From Ahrensia sp. (GTDB lineage: Bacteria > Pseudomonadota > Alphaproteobacteria > Rhizobiales > Rhizobiaceae), in assembly GCA_024639025.1 (NCBI GenBank), contig JAHEJF010000014.1:1-13753 (forward strand): a stretch of DNA of 13,753 nt, in the 5' to 3' direction. Positions 1-7,836 of this stretch are shown here, piece after piece. The notes beneath the pieces were generated by a model. The model had not been told where the DNA came from. It did no database searches and was given only the letters and a program-made list of their open reading frames with translations. Numbering within the stretch: the first letter of the stretch is position 1; each line of letters begins with the position of its first letter. The translations under genes were made by a program, and so were the position numbers.

Positions 1-1952
1 AAGTCGATGCACAGATCGACGCTGTCAATCTGCAACTGGGCGCTATGGCCGTGAGGCAATTTGACGGCACGATTGCCACTGACGGCCAACGCACGGATTT
101 CGTCGCAGTCGCGTTGATGGCGCAGGAAAACGCACGGGTGCAAACCAAGGGTACGCTCACCCAATCAGCAAATGAGCAACTGATCGCGCTGGAAACCCTC
201 GACTTGAAATCGGATGTCGGTAACGCGAACTTGGTCGCACCGACATCCATCTCTATCAGCGAGGGTCGCACCACAATTGATAATGCAAAGTTCAATGTGG
301 CTGGTGGACAGATCGACATTGGCGGAAGCGTTGCGGACAATCTTGACCTGAGAATTGCGCTGTCACGATTGCCGCTGAACGTCGCCAATGCCTTCAGCGC
401 AGGACTGGGCCTGGGTGGCACCATTGATGGCACGGTCGCGGTGTCTGGCACCACCAACGCACCACGAGCCAGTTTCAACATTTCGGGCAATTCAGTGACC
501 ACCAGACAATTGCTACAGGCGCAAATATCTCCGCTCAACGTTCAAACCAGCGGCAGCTTTAACGGCGCAGCCCGCAGTGTATCCGTTGACCGGCTGAATA
601 TCGCCAATGCGGAGGAAATCCAGCTCAGCGGCTCCGGCATCATTCCGTTGGTCGGATCCGGGCTCAATTTCAGCGCAGACGGCACTGCGCCTCTGTCGAT
701 CGGTGCCCGTTTTCTGGCATCACGCGGCGCCAGCCTTTCCGGTCAGGCTCGCTTCAATGTCACAGCGAAAGGTGCGCTCAACGCCCCCCAATTGGGCGGA
801 TTGTTGTCTATCAGCGGCGGTAGCTTGAGCGATCCGCTCTCCAATTTGAGACTGACCGATATTGGCCTAATCGCAGGCCTGTCGGGCAATCAAATTGCCA
901 TCCAACGTTTTGGCGCGCAGCTCTCAGGTGGCGGCTCAGTGACCGGCTCAGGCACTGTTGGCATTGCTGGTGACCTGCCGGCCAATTTGACGATGACATT
1001 GAACAATGCCGGCTACAGTGACGGCCAGACCTTTGCAACCACCGTCAATGGGCAACTTGCACTGGGCGGCAGTCTGCTGCGTGATCCAATCTTGTCAGGC
1101 CAGATCAATGTCGGCGAAACCGAGATCACCGTTCCGGAATCCTTTGCCAGTGGCGCAACGCTTCTTGACGTTACTCACAACCAGCCGGATGCCAGAACAC
1201 AGGAAACTCTGGCAAGGCTGAAGCAGGTTACACCGCTTCCACCGCCATCGGCGCGACCCAGCGTGCTGCAACTTGATTTGAGTATTGTCGCGCCCAACAG
1301 GATATTCGTCCGTGGTCGTGGTCTGGATGCCGAGATGGGTGGCCGCCTGCTGTTGCGCGGACCGACAACCAATATCACACCATCTGGCCGATTTGAGATG
1401 CGCCGCGGCAGGCTGGCCCTGCTGGGCCAACGCTTTGATATTGACGAGGGTGCGGTTACGCTTGCCGGCACGCTCGATCCGGTGCTGTATTTTGTGGTTC
1501 AGACCCAAAGCGGTGATGTGACGTCCTTTATCACCATCAGCGGACGCGCATCTAATATTCAGGTCAGTTTCACCTCTGATCCGGAACTGCCCGAAGACGA
1601 AGTGTTGGCGCAGATCATCTTCGGCAAGAGCCTGTCTGATTTGTCACCAACGCAGATTGCCCGCCTTGCATCTGTCGCCGTTGAACTGACTGGCGGTAGC
1701 AGCCCGGGACTGGTGGATGGATTGCGCCAAGGGCTGGGGCTTGATGATCTGGATGTCGTTGAGGACTCCGAAGGCAATGCTGCCGTCCAGGCCGGCAAAT
1801 ATATCAGTGACAACGTGTATTTGGGCGTGCAAACCGGCCAGGAAACCGAAGCGACCATCAATCTGGACATCACCGACAGCCTGACTGCACGCGGCAGCGT
1901 CGATTCAGAGGGCGATTCAAGCTTGGGCATCTTCTTCGAGCGTGACTACTAG
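1..1952 (+). CDS. tamB: TamB, C-terminal part (5' end outside window)
   Basis: The reading frame is open from base 3, with no stop before the window edge, so the ATG at 45 is internal; about 649 C-terminal residues are visible. TamB is an inner-membrane-anchored, periplasm-spanning protein that works with TamA, or as an AsmA-like lipid conduit, in outer-membrane biogenesis. The visible part is almost entirely Gly/Ser/Asn-rich alternating beta sequence, as expected for the DUF490/TamB beta-taco fold. Family landmarks, numbered from the ATG at 45, are FVRGRGLDAEMGG (about 421-433), PELPEDEVLAQIIFG (513-527) and the aromatic terminus FFERDY. Family proteins are usually well over 1,000 residues, so at least half is missing. 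tamA would be expected upstream. It ends convergent with prfB, 86 bases away. Assignment is confident; which of the two proposed functions applies here cannot be read from sequence. Confidence 0.9.
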   Translation, partial: VDAQIDAVNLQLGAMAVRQFDGTIATDGQRTDFVAVALMAQENARVQTKGTLTQSANEQLIALETLDLKSDVGNANLVAPTSISISEGRTTIDNAKFNVAGGQIDIGGSVADNLDLRIALSRLPLNVANAFSAGLGLGGTIDGTVAVSGTTNAPRASFNISGNSVTTRQLLQAQISPLNVQTSGSFNGAARSVSVDRLNIANAEEIQLSGSGIIPLVGSGLNFSADGTAPLSIGARFLASRGASLSGQARFNVTAKGALNAPQLGGLLSISGGSLSDPLSNLRLTDIGLIAGLSGNQIAIQRFGAQLSGGGSVTGSGTVGIAGDLPANLTMTLNNAGYSDGQTFATTVNGQLALGGSLLRDPILSGQINVGETEITVPESFASGATLLDVTHNQPDARTQETLARLKQVTPLPPPSARPSVLQLDLSIVAPNRIFVRGRGLDAEMGGRLLLRGPTTNITPSGRFEMRRGRLALLGQRFDIDEGAVTLAGTLDPVLYFVVQTQSGDVTSFITISGRASNIQVSFTSDPELPEDEVLAQIIFGKSLSDLSPTQIARLASVAVELTGGSSPGLVDGLRQGLGLDDLDVVEDSEGNAAVQAGKYISDNVYLGVQTGQETEATINLDITDSLTARGSVDSEGDSSLGIFFERDY

Positions 1953-2038
1953 GGCGTGTCAGCACCAGATGTTGAAAACATTGGGAATTGGCATGATCTG
2001 AGGCACTGTCAAAGACTGACTGGCTCATAGCTGCGTGG
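1953..2038. other. Convergent tamB/prfB intergenic gap with weak hairpin
   Basis: This 86-base spacer lies between two converging genes. It holds one hairpin at 1965-1984: CCA + ATGTT paired with AACAT + TGG, with a single bulged G at 1968 and a GAA loop. No T-run follows on either strand, so it is a poor intrinsic terminator. Nothing else was recognised. Confidence 0.35.
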
Positions 2039-3164
2039 CTATTCCAGATCCTCAACTTCGGACTGCGAGCCTTCAACCTTGGCGGCCAGGGCCGCCTCCA
2101 TGAACGGATCGAGCGCACCATCGAGCACATCCTGGGGCGCCGTCGACTCAACCCCTGTCCGCAGATCCTTGACCAGTTGGTAGGGCTGCAGAACATAGGA
2201 CCGGATCTGATGACCCCAACCAATGTCGGTTTTTCCATCATGCGATGCCGCTGCGGCGTCTTCGCGCTTTTTCATCTCCAGATCATACAATCTGGCGCGC
2301 AGTGCCTTCATCGCATTGGCGCGGTTTTGGTGCTGCGATTTCTCCGATGAAGTGACCACAATTCCGGTTGGGAAATGGGTGATGCGGACCGCTGAATCTG
2401 TCGTGTTGACGTGCTGACCGCCGGCGCCCGATGAGCGATAGGTGTCAATTCGGATATCCTTGTCGGCGATTTCGATTTCGATGTTGTCATCGATCACCGG
2501 ATAGACGCCCACCGAGGAAAAAGAAGTGTGGCGCCGCGCATTGGAATCGTAGGGGGAAATCCGAACCAGGCGGTGCACGCCCGTTTCGGTTTTCAACCAG
2601 CCATAGGCATTGTGTCCCTTGACGAGAATTGTAGCTGACTTGATGCCAGCTTCATCACCGGATGAGTACTCCTGCAGCTCGACCTTGAAACCGCGACGTT
2701 CCGCCCAGCGGGAATACATGCGAAACAGCATGTTCGCCCAATCCTGGCTCTCGGTGCCCCCGGCGCCGGAATGTACCTCAAGAAATGTATCGCTGGAATC
2801 AAGCTCACCTGACAGCAGAGCCTCGATCGACATTTTTTCGATCTTGCCCTGCATGGCCTTGATCGTTTCTTCGGCTTCGGTGATCGTCTCCTGATCGTCC
2901 TCTTCCTCGCCCATGGCGATGAGCTCGACACTGTCGGCAAGGTTTTGATCAAATTCCTTGATCGCGCCAGTCATGTCTTCCAGGCGTTGGCGCTCCTGCA
3001 TCAGCTTCTGCGCCTCACTTGCATCATTCCAAAGATCGGGATCTTCGGCACGTGCGTTCAGATATTCAAGACGTTTTGTGGCCGCATCCCAGTCAAAGAT
3101 GCCTCCTCAACAGGGCAATCGCCTGCTTGATTTCATCGACCAGTGTCGAAATTTCCGCGCGCAT
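2039..3164 (-). CDS. prfB: Peptide chain release factor 2 (RF2), read through a +1 programmed frameshift
   Basis: RF2 releases the peptide at UGA and UAA stop codons in the cytoplasm. Translation starts at ATG 3164, runs 23 codons to an in-frame TGA (3095-3093), then continues in the +1 frame from GAC (3094) to the stop at 2039. The joined product is 374 residues, close to the 365 of E. coli RF2. The N-terminus MRAEISTLVDEIKQAIALL fits the family, so the start is credible although its ribosome site is weak. The catalytic GGQ is at residues 248-250. The codon-recognition tripeptide at 203-205 is SPY, not the SPF of E. coli. The C-terminal block KTDIGWGHQIRSYVLQPYQ is typical. It lies 90 bases downstream of mrcA on the same strand, so cotranscription is possible. 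The only other reading, a pseudogene, is ruled out by the intact frameshift signal. Confidence 0.96.
3092..3107 (-). promoter_or_regulatory. prfB: Programmed +1 frameshift site of prfB
   Basis: Read on the minus strand the site is AGGAGG CAT CTT TGA C. An internal Shine-Dalgarno-like AGGAGG (3107-3102) sits three bases before the slippery CTT (3098-3096), followed by TGA and C. This matches the E. coli arrangement (AGGGGG TAT CTT TGA C). It is known to act as an autoregulator: scarce RF2 makes the ribosome pause at UGA and slip by one base, making more RF2. The frames before and after the site join without loss of family residues. Confidence 0.96.
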
Positions 3165-3188
3165 GAAACTACCGCTTGTTCTCGGGTG

Positions 3189-3247
3189 CCAAATAGTGGT
3201 CCCCGGCTTTTAGAAAACAGCCAAGGTGGTTGTAAAGGCCTATTTGG
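3189..3247 (-). repeat. Inverted repeat / nested hairpin between mrcA and prfB
   Basis: A perfect 8-base inverted repeat, CCAAATAG (3189-3196) and CTATTTGG (3240-3247), is separated by 43 bases. Inside it lies a second possible stem, CCCCGGCT (3201-3208) with AGCCAAGG (3219-3226), which pairs over 8 positions on the minus-strand transcript if two G-U pairs are allowed. It occupies most of the 90-base mrcA-prfB spacer. No T-run follows, so it does not look like a standard terminator. It could be an mRNA processing or stabilising element, or chance. Confidence 0.4.
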
Positions 3248-3254
3248 TTTTGGA

Positions 3255-5732
3255 TCAGAACAATCCACCCTGGTTTGTTTGCACAGCCTGCTGGGCTTTG
3301 GGAGAGATCTTCAGCTGACGCTCCAGTGCTTCTTCGGGTGTTTCGGAAAGAGCAAATTCCGCGCCGATGACGAAATAGGAATCGGCTGGTCCTGTACCAG
3401 GTTTGAAAGCCTCTACAATCAGGTCGCCAGCGCCTTCATCAAAAGCACGCATGCCGGTCTTGCGATTGATCTTGATGAGCGACATGCCCTCAGGCACCTT
3501 GAATTTGGTCGGTTTGACATCTTCCAGCGCCGCGCTCATGAACTGCTGGAATATGGGCGCAGCGAGCTCGCCACCTGTCGAACCGCGACCCATTGGGGTT
3601 GGTTTGTCAAATCCAACATAAACGCCAGTCACCAGATTGGGCGTGTAGCCAACAAACCAGGCGTCCTTCTCATCATTGGTTGTACCAGTCTTGCCAGCGA
3701 TCGGGCGTTCGAGTGCGCGCAATTTGGTCGCCGTGCCGCGCTGTACTACCCCCTCCATCATGGAAGTGATCTGGTAGGCGGTCATCGGATCCAGGATCTG
3801 ATCACGCGTATCAATCAATTCAGGCTCTTCCTGATTGAGCCAGCGTGTCGAGTTGCAGCCTTCGCAAAGTCTGCTGTCCTGTTTGTAAATGGTCTTGCCG
3901 TAGCGATCCTGAACACGGTCGATCAGAGAGGGGGTGATTTGGCGACCGCCATTGGCCAACACGGAAAACCCCGAAACCATACGCAGAACTGTTGTCTCAC
4001 CCGATCCCAGCGACATGGCCAACACCGGCAGCATCTTGTCATAGATGCCAAATTGCTCGGCATATTCTGCCACGAGGCGCATACCCATGTCCTTGGCAAG
4101 GCGCACCGTCATCAGGTTACGTGAGCGTTCCACGCCCAGGCGCAATGTTGATGGTCCTGCCCCGCCACCCGAATAGTTCTTGGGTTCCCAGACACGGCCA
4201 CCGGAAACAAGCTTGATCGGTGCATCCAAAATCACCGAGGCAGGCGTGTAGCCATTGTCCAACGCGGCGGCATAGACAAAGGGTTTGAAGGACGATCCGG
4301 GCTGCCTGTATGCCTGGGTGGCGCGATTGAACTGTGAATCGTAGTAGGAAAAGCCACCGGCCATTGCCAGAACACGACCAGTATTGGGATCCATCGCCAC
4401 CAGGGCGCCGGATACCGATGGAACTTGCCGCAGGCCAAAGGCATCTTCTTCTTGAACATATTCGACCATGATGACATCGCCGGGTGCAACAACTTCATTG
4501 ATGGATTCGGCCGTCACCCGTTTGCCATCCTCGTCACGCATCCTGAATGCCCATTTGAGATCGGATACGGCGAGCGTGCCGGTCTCACGCTTTGCATCAA
4601 CGGCTCCGGAGACATCTTTTTTCGGTTGCAGACCAAATTGGACCGCTTCTTCGCCAACCGACAAAACAGCAGCAACTTTCCATTGCGGCACATCGCGATA
4701 GGTTGGCTCATCCGCCAGCGGGATGCCCCAATCGCCCGAAATGTCGATTTGCCGTTCTGCGCCACGCCAGCCCCAGTTTCGATCAAATTTGACGAGACCG
4801 TTCTGCAGCGCTTGGCGCGCCAAATCCTGCAAATCGGGATCCAGTGTGGTCCGGACAGACAGACCGCCCTCATACAGCGCATCCTCACCGTAGCGTTCGA
4901 TAATTTCCTTGCGGGCCTCTTCGGTAAAGTACTCGGAGGCAAACACTGAGGCGCCGGAACGTCTGAAATTCACATCGAGCCCCTTGGCTTGTGCGATCTC
5001 GGCCTCCTGCTCGGTGACATATCCATTGTCGACCATGCGATCGATAATCCAGTTGCGGCGATCCAGAGCCGCTTCTGTGTCATCGAAGGGATGATAGTTG
5101 CTGGGCGCTTTTGGCAGCGTAGCCAAATAGGCCGCCTCATGCAGATCAACCTCATTGATGGACTTGCCAAAATAGGTCAGAGAAGCGCCTGCCAATCCGT
5201 AGGCCCCTGCCCCGAAGAATATCTCGTTGAGATAAAGCTCCAGAATTCTGTCTTTGGAATAGGCTTGCTCAATACGAAACGCCAGAATTGCTTCCTTGAT
5301 CTTGCGATCAACAGTGCGATCCCGCGTCAGAAGGAAGTTCTTGGCGACCTGCTGTGTGATGGTTGAGGCGCCGATCAGGCGTCTGTTGTTGCGGTAGTTC
5401 TCGATATTGGTGACCATGGCGCGGGCCAGTGCGAAGAAATCAACGCCGCGATGCTTGTAGAAGTTTTTGTCTTCAGCCGACAGAAAAGCCGCCTTGACGC
5501 GATCCGGCACCGCCTGAATCGGGATATACAAGCGGCGTTCGCGTGCAAACTCGCCCATCAACTGCCCATCCACCGAATGGATACGTGTGGTCACCGGCGG
5601 TTCGTATTTGGACAAAACTTCATAGTCAGGCAATTCCTTGGATAGGTCACCCACATAGATGAACACACCTGCCGCAACCAGGAGAAAAAATACGACACCT
5701 ATGCCGAAAAAATAGCCAAGTAGCCTGATCAT
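3255..5732 (-). CDS. mrcA: Penicillin-binding protein 1A (bifunctional transglycosylase/transpeptidase)
   Basis: The 825-residue class A PBP polymerises lipid II and cross-links peptidoglycan on the periplasmic face. An N-terminal membrane anchor spans about residues 5-27. The GT51 transglycosylase follows (about 50-225), with catalytic Glu87 in SAEDKNFYKHRG, the GASTITQQ motif (121-128) and KDRILELYLNE (160-170). An OB-like insert lies around 320-430. The transpeptidase (about 440-735) has all three active-site motifs: Ser480-x-x-Lys483, SRN (537-539) and KTGT (681-684). So both activities should be intact. A CxxC pair (Cys623, Cys626) lies late in the transpeptidase part. The start is ATG 5732; the ribosome site is weak (AGGT about 11 bases upstream). 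It lies 185 bases downstream of amiC and is followed by prfB. The gene is also called ponA in some genomes. Confidence 0.96.
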   Translation of the reverse strand: MIRLLGYFFGIGVVFFLLVAAGVFIYVGDLSKELPDYEVLSKYEPPVTTRIHSVDGQLMGEFARERRLYIPIQAVPDRVKAAFLSAEDKNFYKHRGVDFFALARAMVTNIENYRNNRRLIGASTITQQVAKNFLLTRDRTVDRKIKEAILAFRIEQAYSKDRILELYLNEIFFGAGAYGLAGASLTYFGKSINEVDLHEAAYLATLPKAPSNYHPFDDTEAALDRRNWIIDRMVDNGYVTEQEAEIAQAKGLDVNFRRSGASVFASEYFTEEARKEIIERYGEDALYEGGLSVRTTLDPDLQDLARQALQNGLVKFDRNWGWRGAERQIDISGDWGIPLADEPTYRDVPQWKVAAVLSVGEEAVQFGLQPKKDVSGAVDAKRETGTLAVSDLKWAFRMRDEDGKRVTAESINEVVAPGDVIMVEYVQEEDAFGLRQVPSVSGALVAMDPNTGRVLAMAGGFSYYDSQFNRATQAYRQPGSSFKPFVYAAALDNGYTPASVILDAPIKLVSGGRVWEPKNYSGGGAGPSTLRLGVERSRNLMTVRLAKDMGMRLVAEYAEQFGIYDKMLPVLAMSLGSGETTVLRMVSGFSVLANGGRQITPSLIDRVQDRYGKTIYKQDSRLCEGCNSTRWLNQEEPELIDTRDQILDPMTAYQITSMMEGVVQRGTATKLRALERPIAGKTGTTNDEKDAWFVGYTPNLVTGVYVGFDKPTPMGRGSTGGELAAPIFQQFMSAALEDVKPTKFKVPEGMSLIKINRKTGMRAFDEGAGDLIVEAFKPGTGPADSYFVIGAEFALSETPEEALERQLKISPKAQQAVQTNQGGLF

Positions 5733-5917
5733 GTTGCGCTGTTACCTGTATGGACCAATTACGGTCTGAGATCTCTCAATCTGTCCCCGCTTGAACGCCA
5801 AAATAGACCGGAAGATGGCATGAGCCAATCCATCGGACGATATTCTCTCGTATGGTTGGGAATCGTTGCCGAAGTGCAACATTACTCTGGGGCTTGATGA
5901 TCTGGACCTTGGAACTG
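5733..5917 (-). promoter_or_regulatory. amiC-mrcA spacer with candidate mrcA promoter
   Basis: This 185-base spacer carries no convincing gene. On the minus strand it has TTGGCT (5828-5823), 17 bases, then TATTTT (5805-5800). Each hexamer matches 4 of 6 positions of the sigma-70-type consensus at ideal spacing, about 70 bases upstream of the mrcA start. It would let mrcA be transcribed apart from amiC. Evidence is motif matching only. Confidence 0.35.
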
Positions 5918-7156
5918 TCACTTCGACACCCGTTGTTCCGCTATTTCTCTGCCCGACAGAGCGGCGAAGCTCTCTACCGCACTGGCTATCTGCGTTGCAA
6001 CCTTGGCACGCCAATCTTCCTGATTCAGCAACTTTTCGTCATCTGCATTGGACAAAAACCCCAATTCGATCAACACAGATGGCACATCCGGCGCCCGCAA
6101 TACTCTGAATCCGGCGTGGCGATGCGGGTTTTTGATCATCCGGACCTCATCGCTGATCGAATCAACGGCCAAACGAGCAAATTGTACTGAGAACCCCAAT
6201 GTTTCGCGTCGAGCCAGGTCGATAAGGATGTCCGAAACGTCATCTGGCTGGTCCTCAAAGGTCAATCCGGCAATGGCGTCTGACTTGTTTTCCGATTCGG
6301 CAATCTCTGCAGCCACGCTGTCTGATGCTTTTTCGGAAATCGTATATACGGTCGCACCCCTGACATAACGCTGTCTGACCGAGTCAGCATGAATGGAGAC
6401 AAACAAATCGGCATTGTGCTGCCGCGCAAACTGCACTCGATCGTTCAGCGGAATGAAAATATCGCTATCACGGGTCATAATGACCTCGATACCGGGTCGG
6501 GTCTCCAGTTCAGCCTTTAATTCCCTTGAAAACGCCAGCGTTATCTCTTTCTCAATTGTGCGGCCACGCCCGAGCGCGCCCGTATCAATACCGCCATGTC
6601 CCGGATCAACAACGATGCGGAAGGCGCCGCTGCGTGATGGTGCCGCTGACGGATCGCCCAGGCGGCCTGACTTGCCGTCGCGATTGACAACAGCGCTGGT
6701 ACGCATTCGATCCAAAAGCGCGGCTTTGAATGTTTCGGCGTCGGACAATGCCAGATCTACAATAATCCGGTGTGTGTTGGTTTCGGCGTTCTCGACATTC
6801 TCAATGTTCACGATTCTAAACGGCTGCTCTACTTCGAAGATGATCCGCGAATTGACTTCGCTCATATCGCCCCATCTCAAGTCGGAAACCATGCCAGTCC
6901 AGCGTTCTGGCTCGGGATCGAAGCCAAATCCGATGCGGTCAAAATCGAGCACAAGGCGCCAAGGATGCTCCAGCAATTGCGGCATGCCGACAACCGGGCG
7001 ATCAAAATCAACAATAATGCGGCTGGCTTCCTTATCGCCGGCAACACGGACATCCAATGCTATTGGTATTTCAAACTGTGCATGGGCCGAAAACGATGTA
7101 AATACGGCCAGAATGATGATCGCGAGCGCGAATATGCGCGCAATCAACCAACGCAT
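5918..7156 (-). CDS. amiC: N-acetylmuramoyl-L-alanine amidase with AMIN domain
   Basis: This periplasmic zinc amidase cuts the amide bond between MurNAc and the stem peptide to split septal peptidoglycan. With the ATG at 7156 the 412-residue product begins MRWLIAR, then a hydrophobic stretch and the cleavage-like SAHA, giving a clean Sec signal peptide (cleavage near residue 26). An AMIN domain follows (about 31-131), which in the family targets the enzyme to peptidoglycan and the septum. The Amidase_3 domain (from about 180) has zinc ligands His187 (DPGHGG), Glu202 and His256 (SIHAD), and catalytic Glu364 (LIELGF). The acidic insert between the last two resembles the helix that blocks the active site until an EnvC/NlpD-type activator binds. 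A TTG at 7213 in the same frame has a better ribosome site and would add 19 residues; both starts stay open. Confidence 0.93.
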   Translation of the reverse strand: MRWLIARIFALAIIILAVFTSFSAHAQFEIPIALDVRVAGDKEASRIIVDFDRPVVGMPQLLEHPWRLVLDFDRIGFGFDPEPERWTGMVSDLRWGDMSEVNSRIIFEVEQPFRIVNIENVENAETNTHRIIVDLALSDAETFKAALLDRMRTSAVVNRDGKSGRLGDPSAAPSRSGAFRIVVDPGHGGIDTGALGRGRTIEKEITLAFSRELKAELETRPGIEVIMTRDSDIFIPLNDRVQFARQHNADLFVSIHADSVRQRYVRGATVYTISEKASDSVAAEIAESENKSDAIAGLTFEDQPDDVSDILIDLARRETLGFSVQFARLAVDSISDEVRMIKNPHRHAGFRVLRAPDVPSVLIELGFLSNADDEKLLNQEDWRAKVATQIASAVESFAALSGREIAEQRVSK

Positions 7157-7210
7157 CGGTGATGCGGGTTCGCGCAACCAATTATCGCTTGTATCGAGCC
7201 CCCAAGGGTA

Positions 7211-7224
7211 CAAGATTTGGCTCC
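7211..7224 (-). promoter_or_regulatory. amiC: Alternative ribosome binding site and TTG start for amiC
   Basis: On the minus strand GGAG (7224-7221) sits seven bases before an in-frame TTG (7213-7211), whereas no purine-rich site precedes the ATG at 7156. The TTG start would put 19 residues, three of them acidic, in front of the signal peptide. The ATG gives the more usual positively charged n-region. The sequence alone does not settle it. Confidence 0.35.
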
Positions 7225-7293
7225 AGATTTCAGTTCACCACCACGCCCCAGGGACGCCAATCGCCTTAAATTCACCAAAAACCCTAGACACTT

Positions 7294-7327
7294 ATGGTTA
7301 ATAGGTATTTACCACAAGGATCGGCAA
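7294..7327 (-). promoter_or_regulatory. Candidate amiC promoter with CtrA-like half-site
   Basis: On the minus strand TTGCCG (7327-7322) is followed after 18 bases by TATTAA (7303-7298), each 4 of 6 to the sigma-70-type consensus. The 8-mer TTAACCAT (7301-7294), the half-site reported for the alphaproteobacterial cell-cycle regulator CtrA, overlaps the -10. A septal amidase is a sensible cell-cycle target. This is motif matching only. Confidence 0.35.
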
Positions 7328-7553
7328 TTGGCTGAATTCCTTCTATTGATAGCGCAAATTGGCAACAAATTGGAACTCACGGTTTTTACCTTAGTGACGA
7401 ACAAGTAAGTCCAAAACAAAAATAATTACTACTTCAAATGAAAACGCTTGCGACTTCAGTGGCAAGAACCTAAGTTTAGGGTGTGTCCGATGAAGATTCA
7501 TGCGTGGCACCTCAAGAATTTACCGATGGTCGAAGAGAGACCAAAGGTTTTTA
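7328..7553. other. AT-rich upstream part of the amiC-rne divergent region
   Basis: No gene is recognised here; the composition is clearly more AT-rich than the flanking genes. A short dyad, CCTAA-GT-TTAGG, lies at 7469-7480. A GATTC (GANTC, the CcrM methylation motif) lies around 7495. The rne promoter should be in this stretch, but no -35/-10 pair stands out: TTGCGA followed after 17 bases by TAAGTT (about 7449-7477) is the best and is weak. Confidence 0.4.
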
Positions 7554-7836
7554 GGATCACATGATCCCGGCCTGTACAGTCAGGCAAAGTCACCGATCGG
7601 CCTTTAGAACCGATCATAAAAATAGAAGAATGCCGGAACGGCCATGGGAATGTACACAAACGCAATTGAAGGATCAGCACTGCACAGGGCAGGCGACCTT
7701 GTTGCGACTACCATCCGCCAGTTCAACGGCTCACACAACAAATCAGTCCAAGACAGCATTATACGCCGCGTACGGTTGCCAAATGCCCCGTGCAGACAAT
7801 TGAATGGCGCTGTCTGGACTGCCGGAATACAAAAAC
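7554..7836 (+). promoter_or_regulatory. Structured 5' leader of rne
   Basis: Four hairpins are crowded into the first 90 bases: 7554-7567 (GGATC/GATCC), 7570-7585 (GCCTG/CAGGC, 6-base loop), 7595-7615 (GATCGG/CCGATC, 9-base loop) and 7632-7642 (GCCG/CGGC, GAA loop). About 195 bases follow before the rne start. A long structured leader suits RNase E, which in E. coli autoregulates through its own 5' UTR. I do not recognise an Rfam family, and the transcription start is unknown. Short frames in this stretch run into rne in another frame and have no family resemblance. Confidence 0.4.

Noticed and set aside
1965..1984. Hairpin after tamB as an intrinsic terminator
   Set aside because: It has a bulge, is AT-rich, and has no T-run on either strand; kept only as a note on the spacer.
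3093..3095. TGA in prfB read as a disabling mutation or a selenocysteine codon
   Set aside because: The context is the standard RF2 frameshift signal, the downstream frame is +1, and no selenocysteine is expected there.
2958..4124. 388-residue plus-strand ORF opposite prfB and mrcA
   Set aside because: It is antisense to two well-recognised genes, has no family resemblance, and its length follows from the codon bias of the opposite strand.
6393..7301. 302-residue plus-strand ORF opposite amiC
   Set aside because: It is Ser/Arg-rich shadow sequence with no domain; the minus-strand amidase motifs explain the region.
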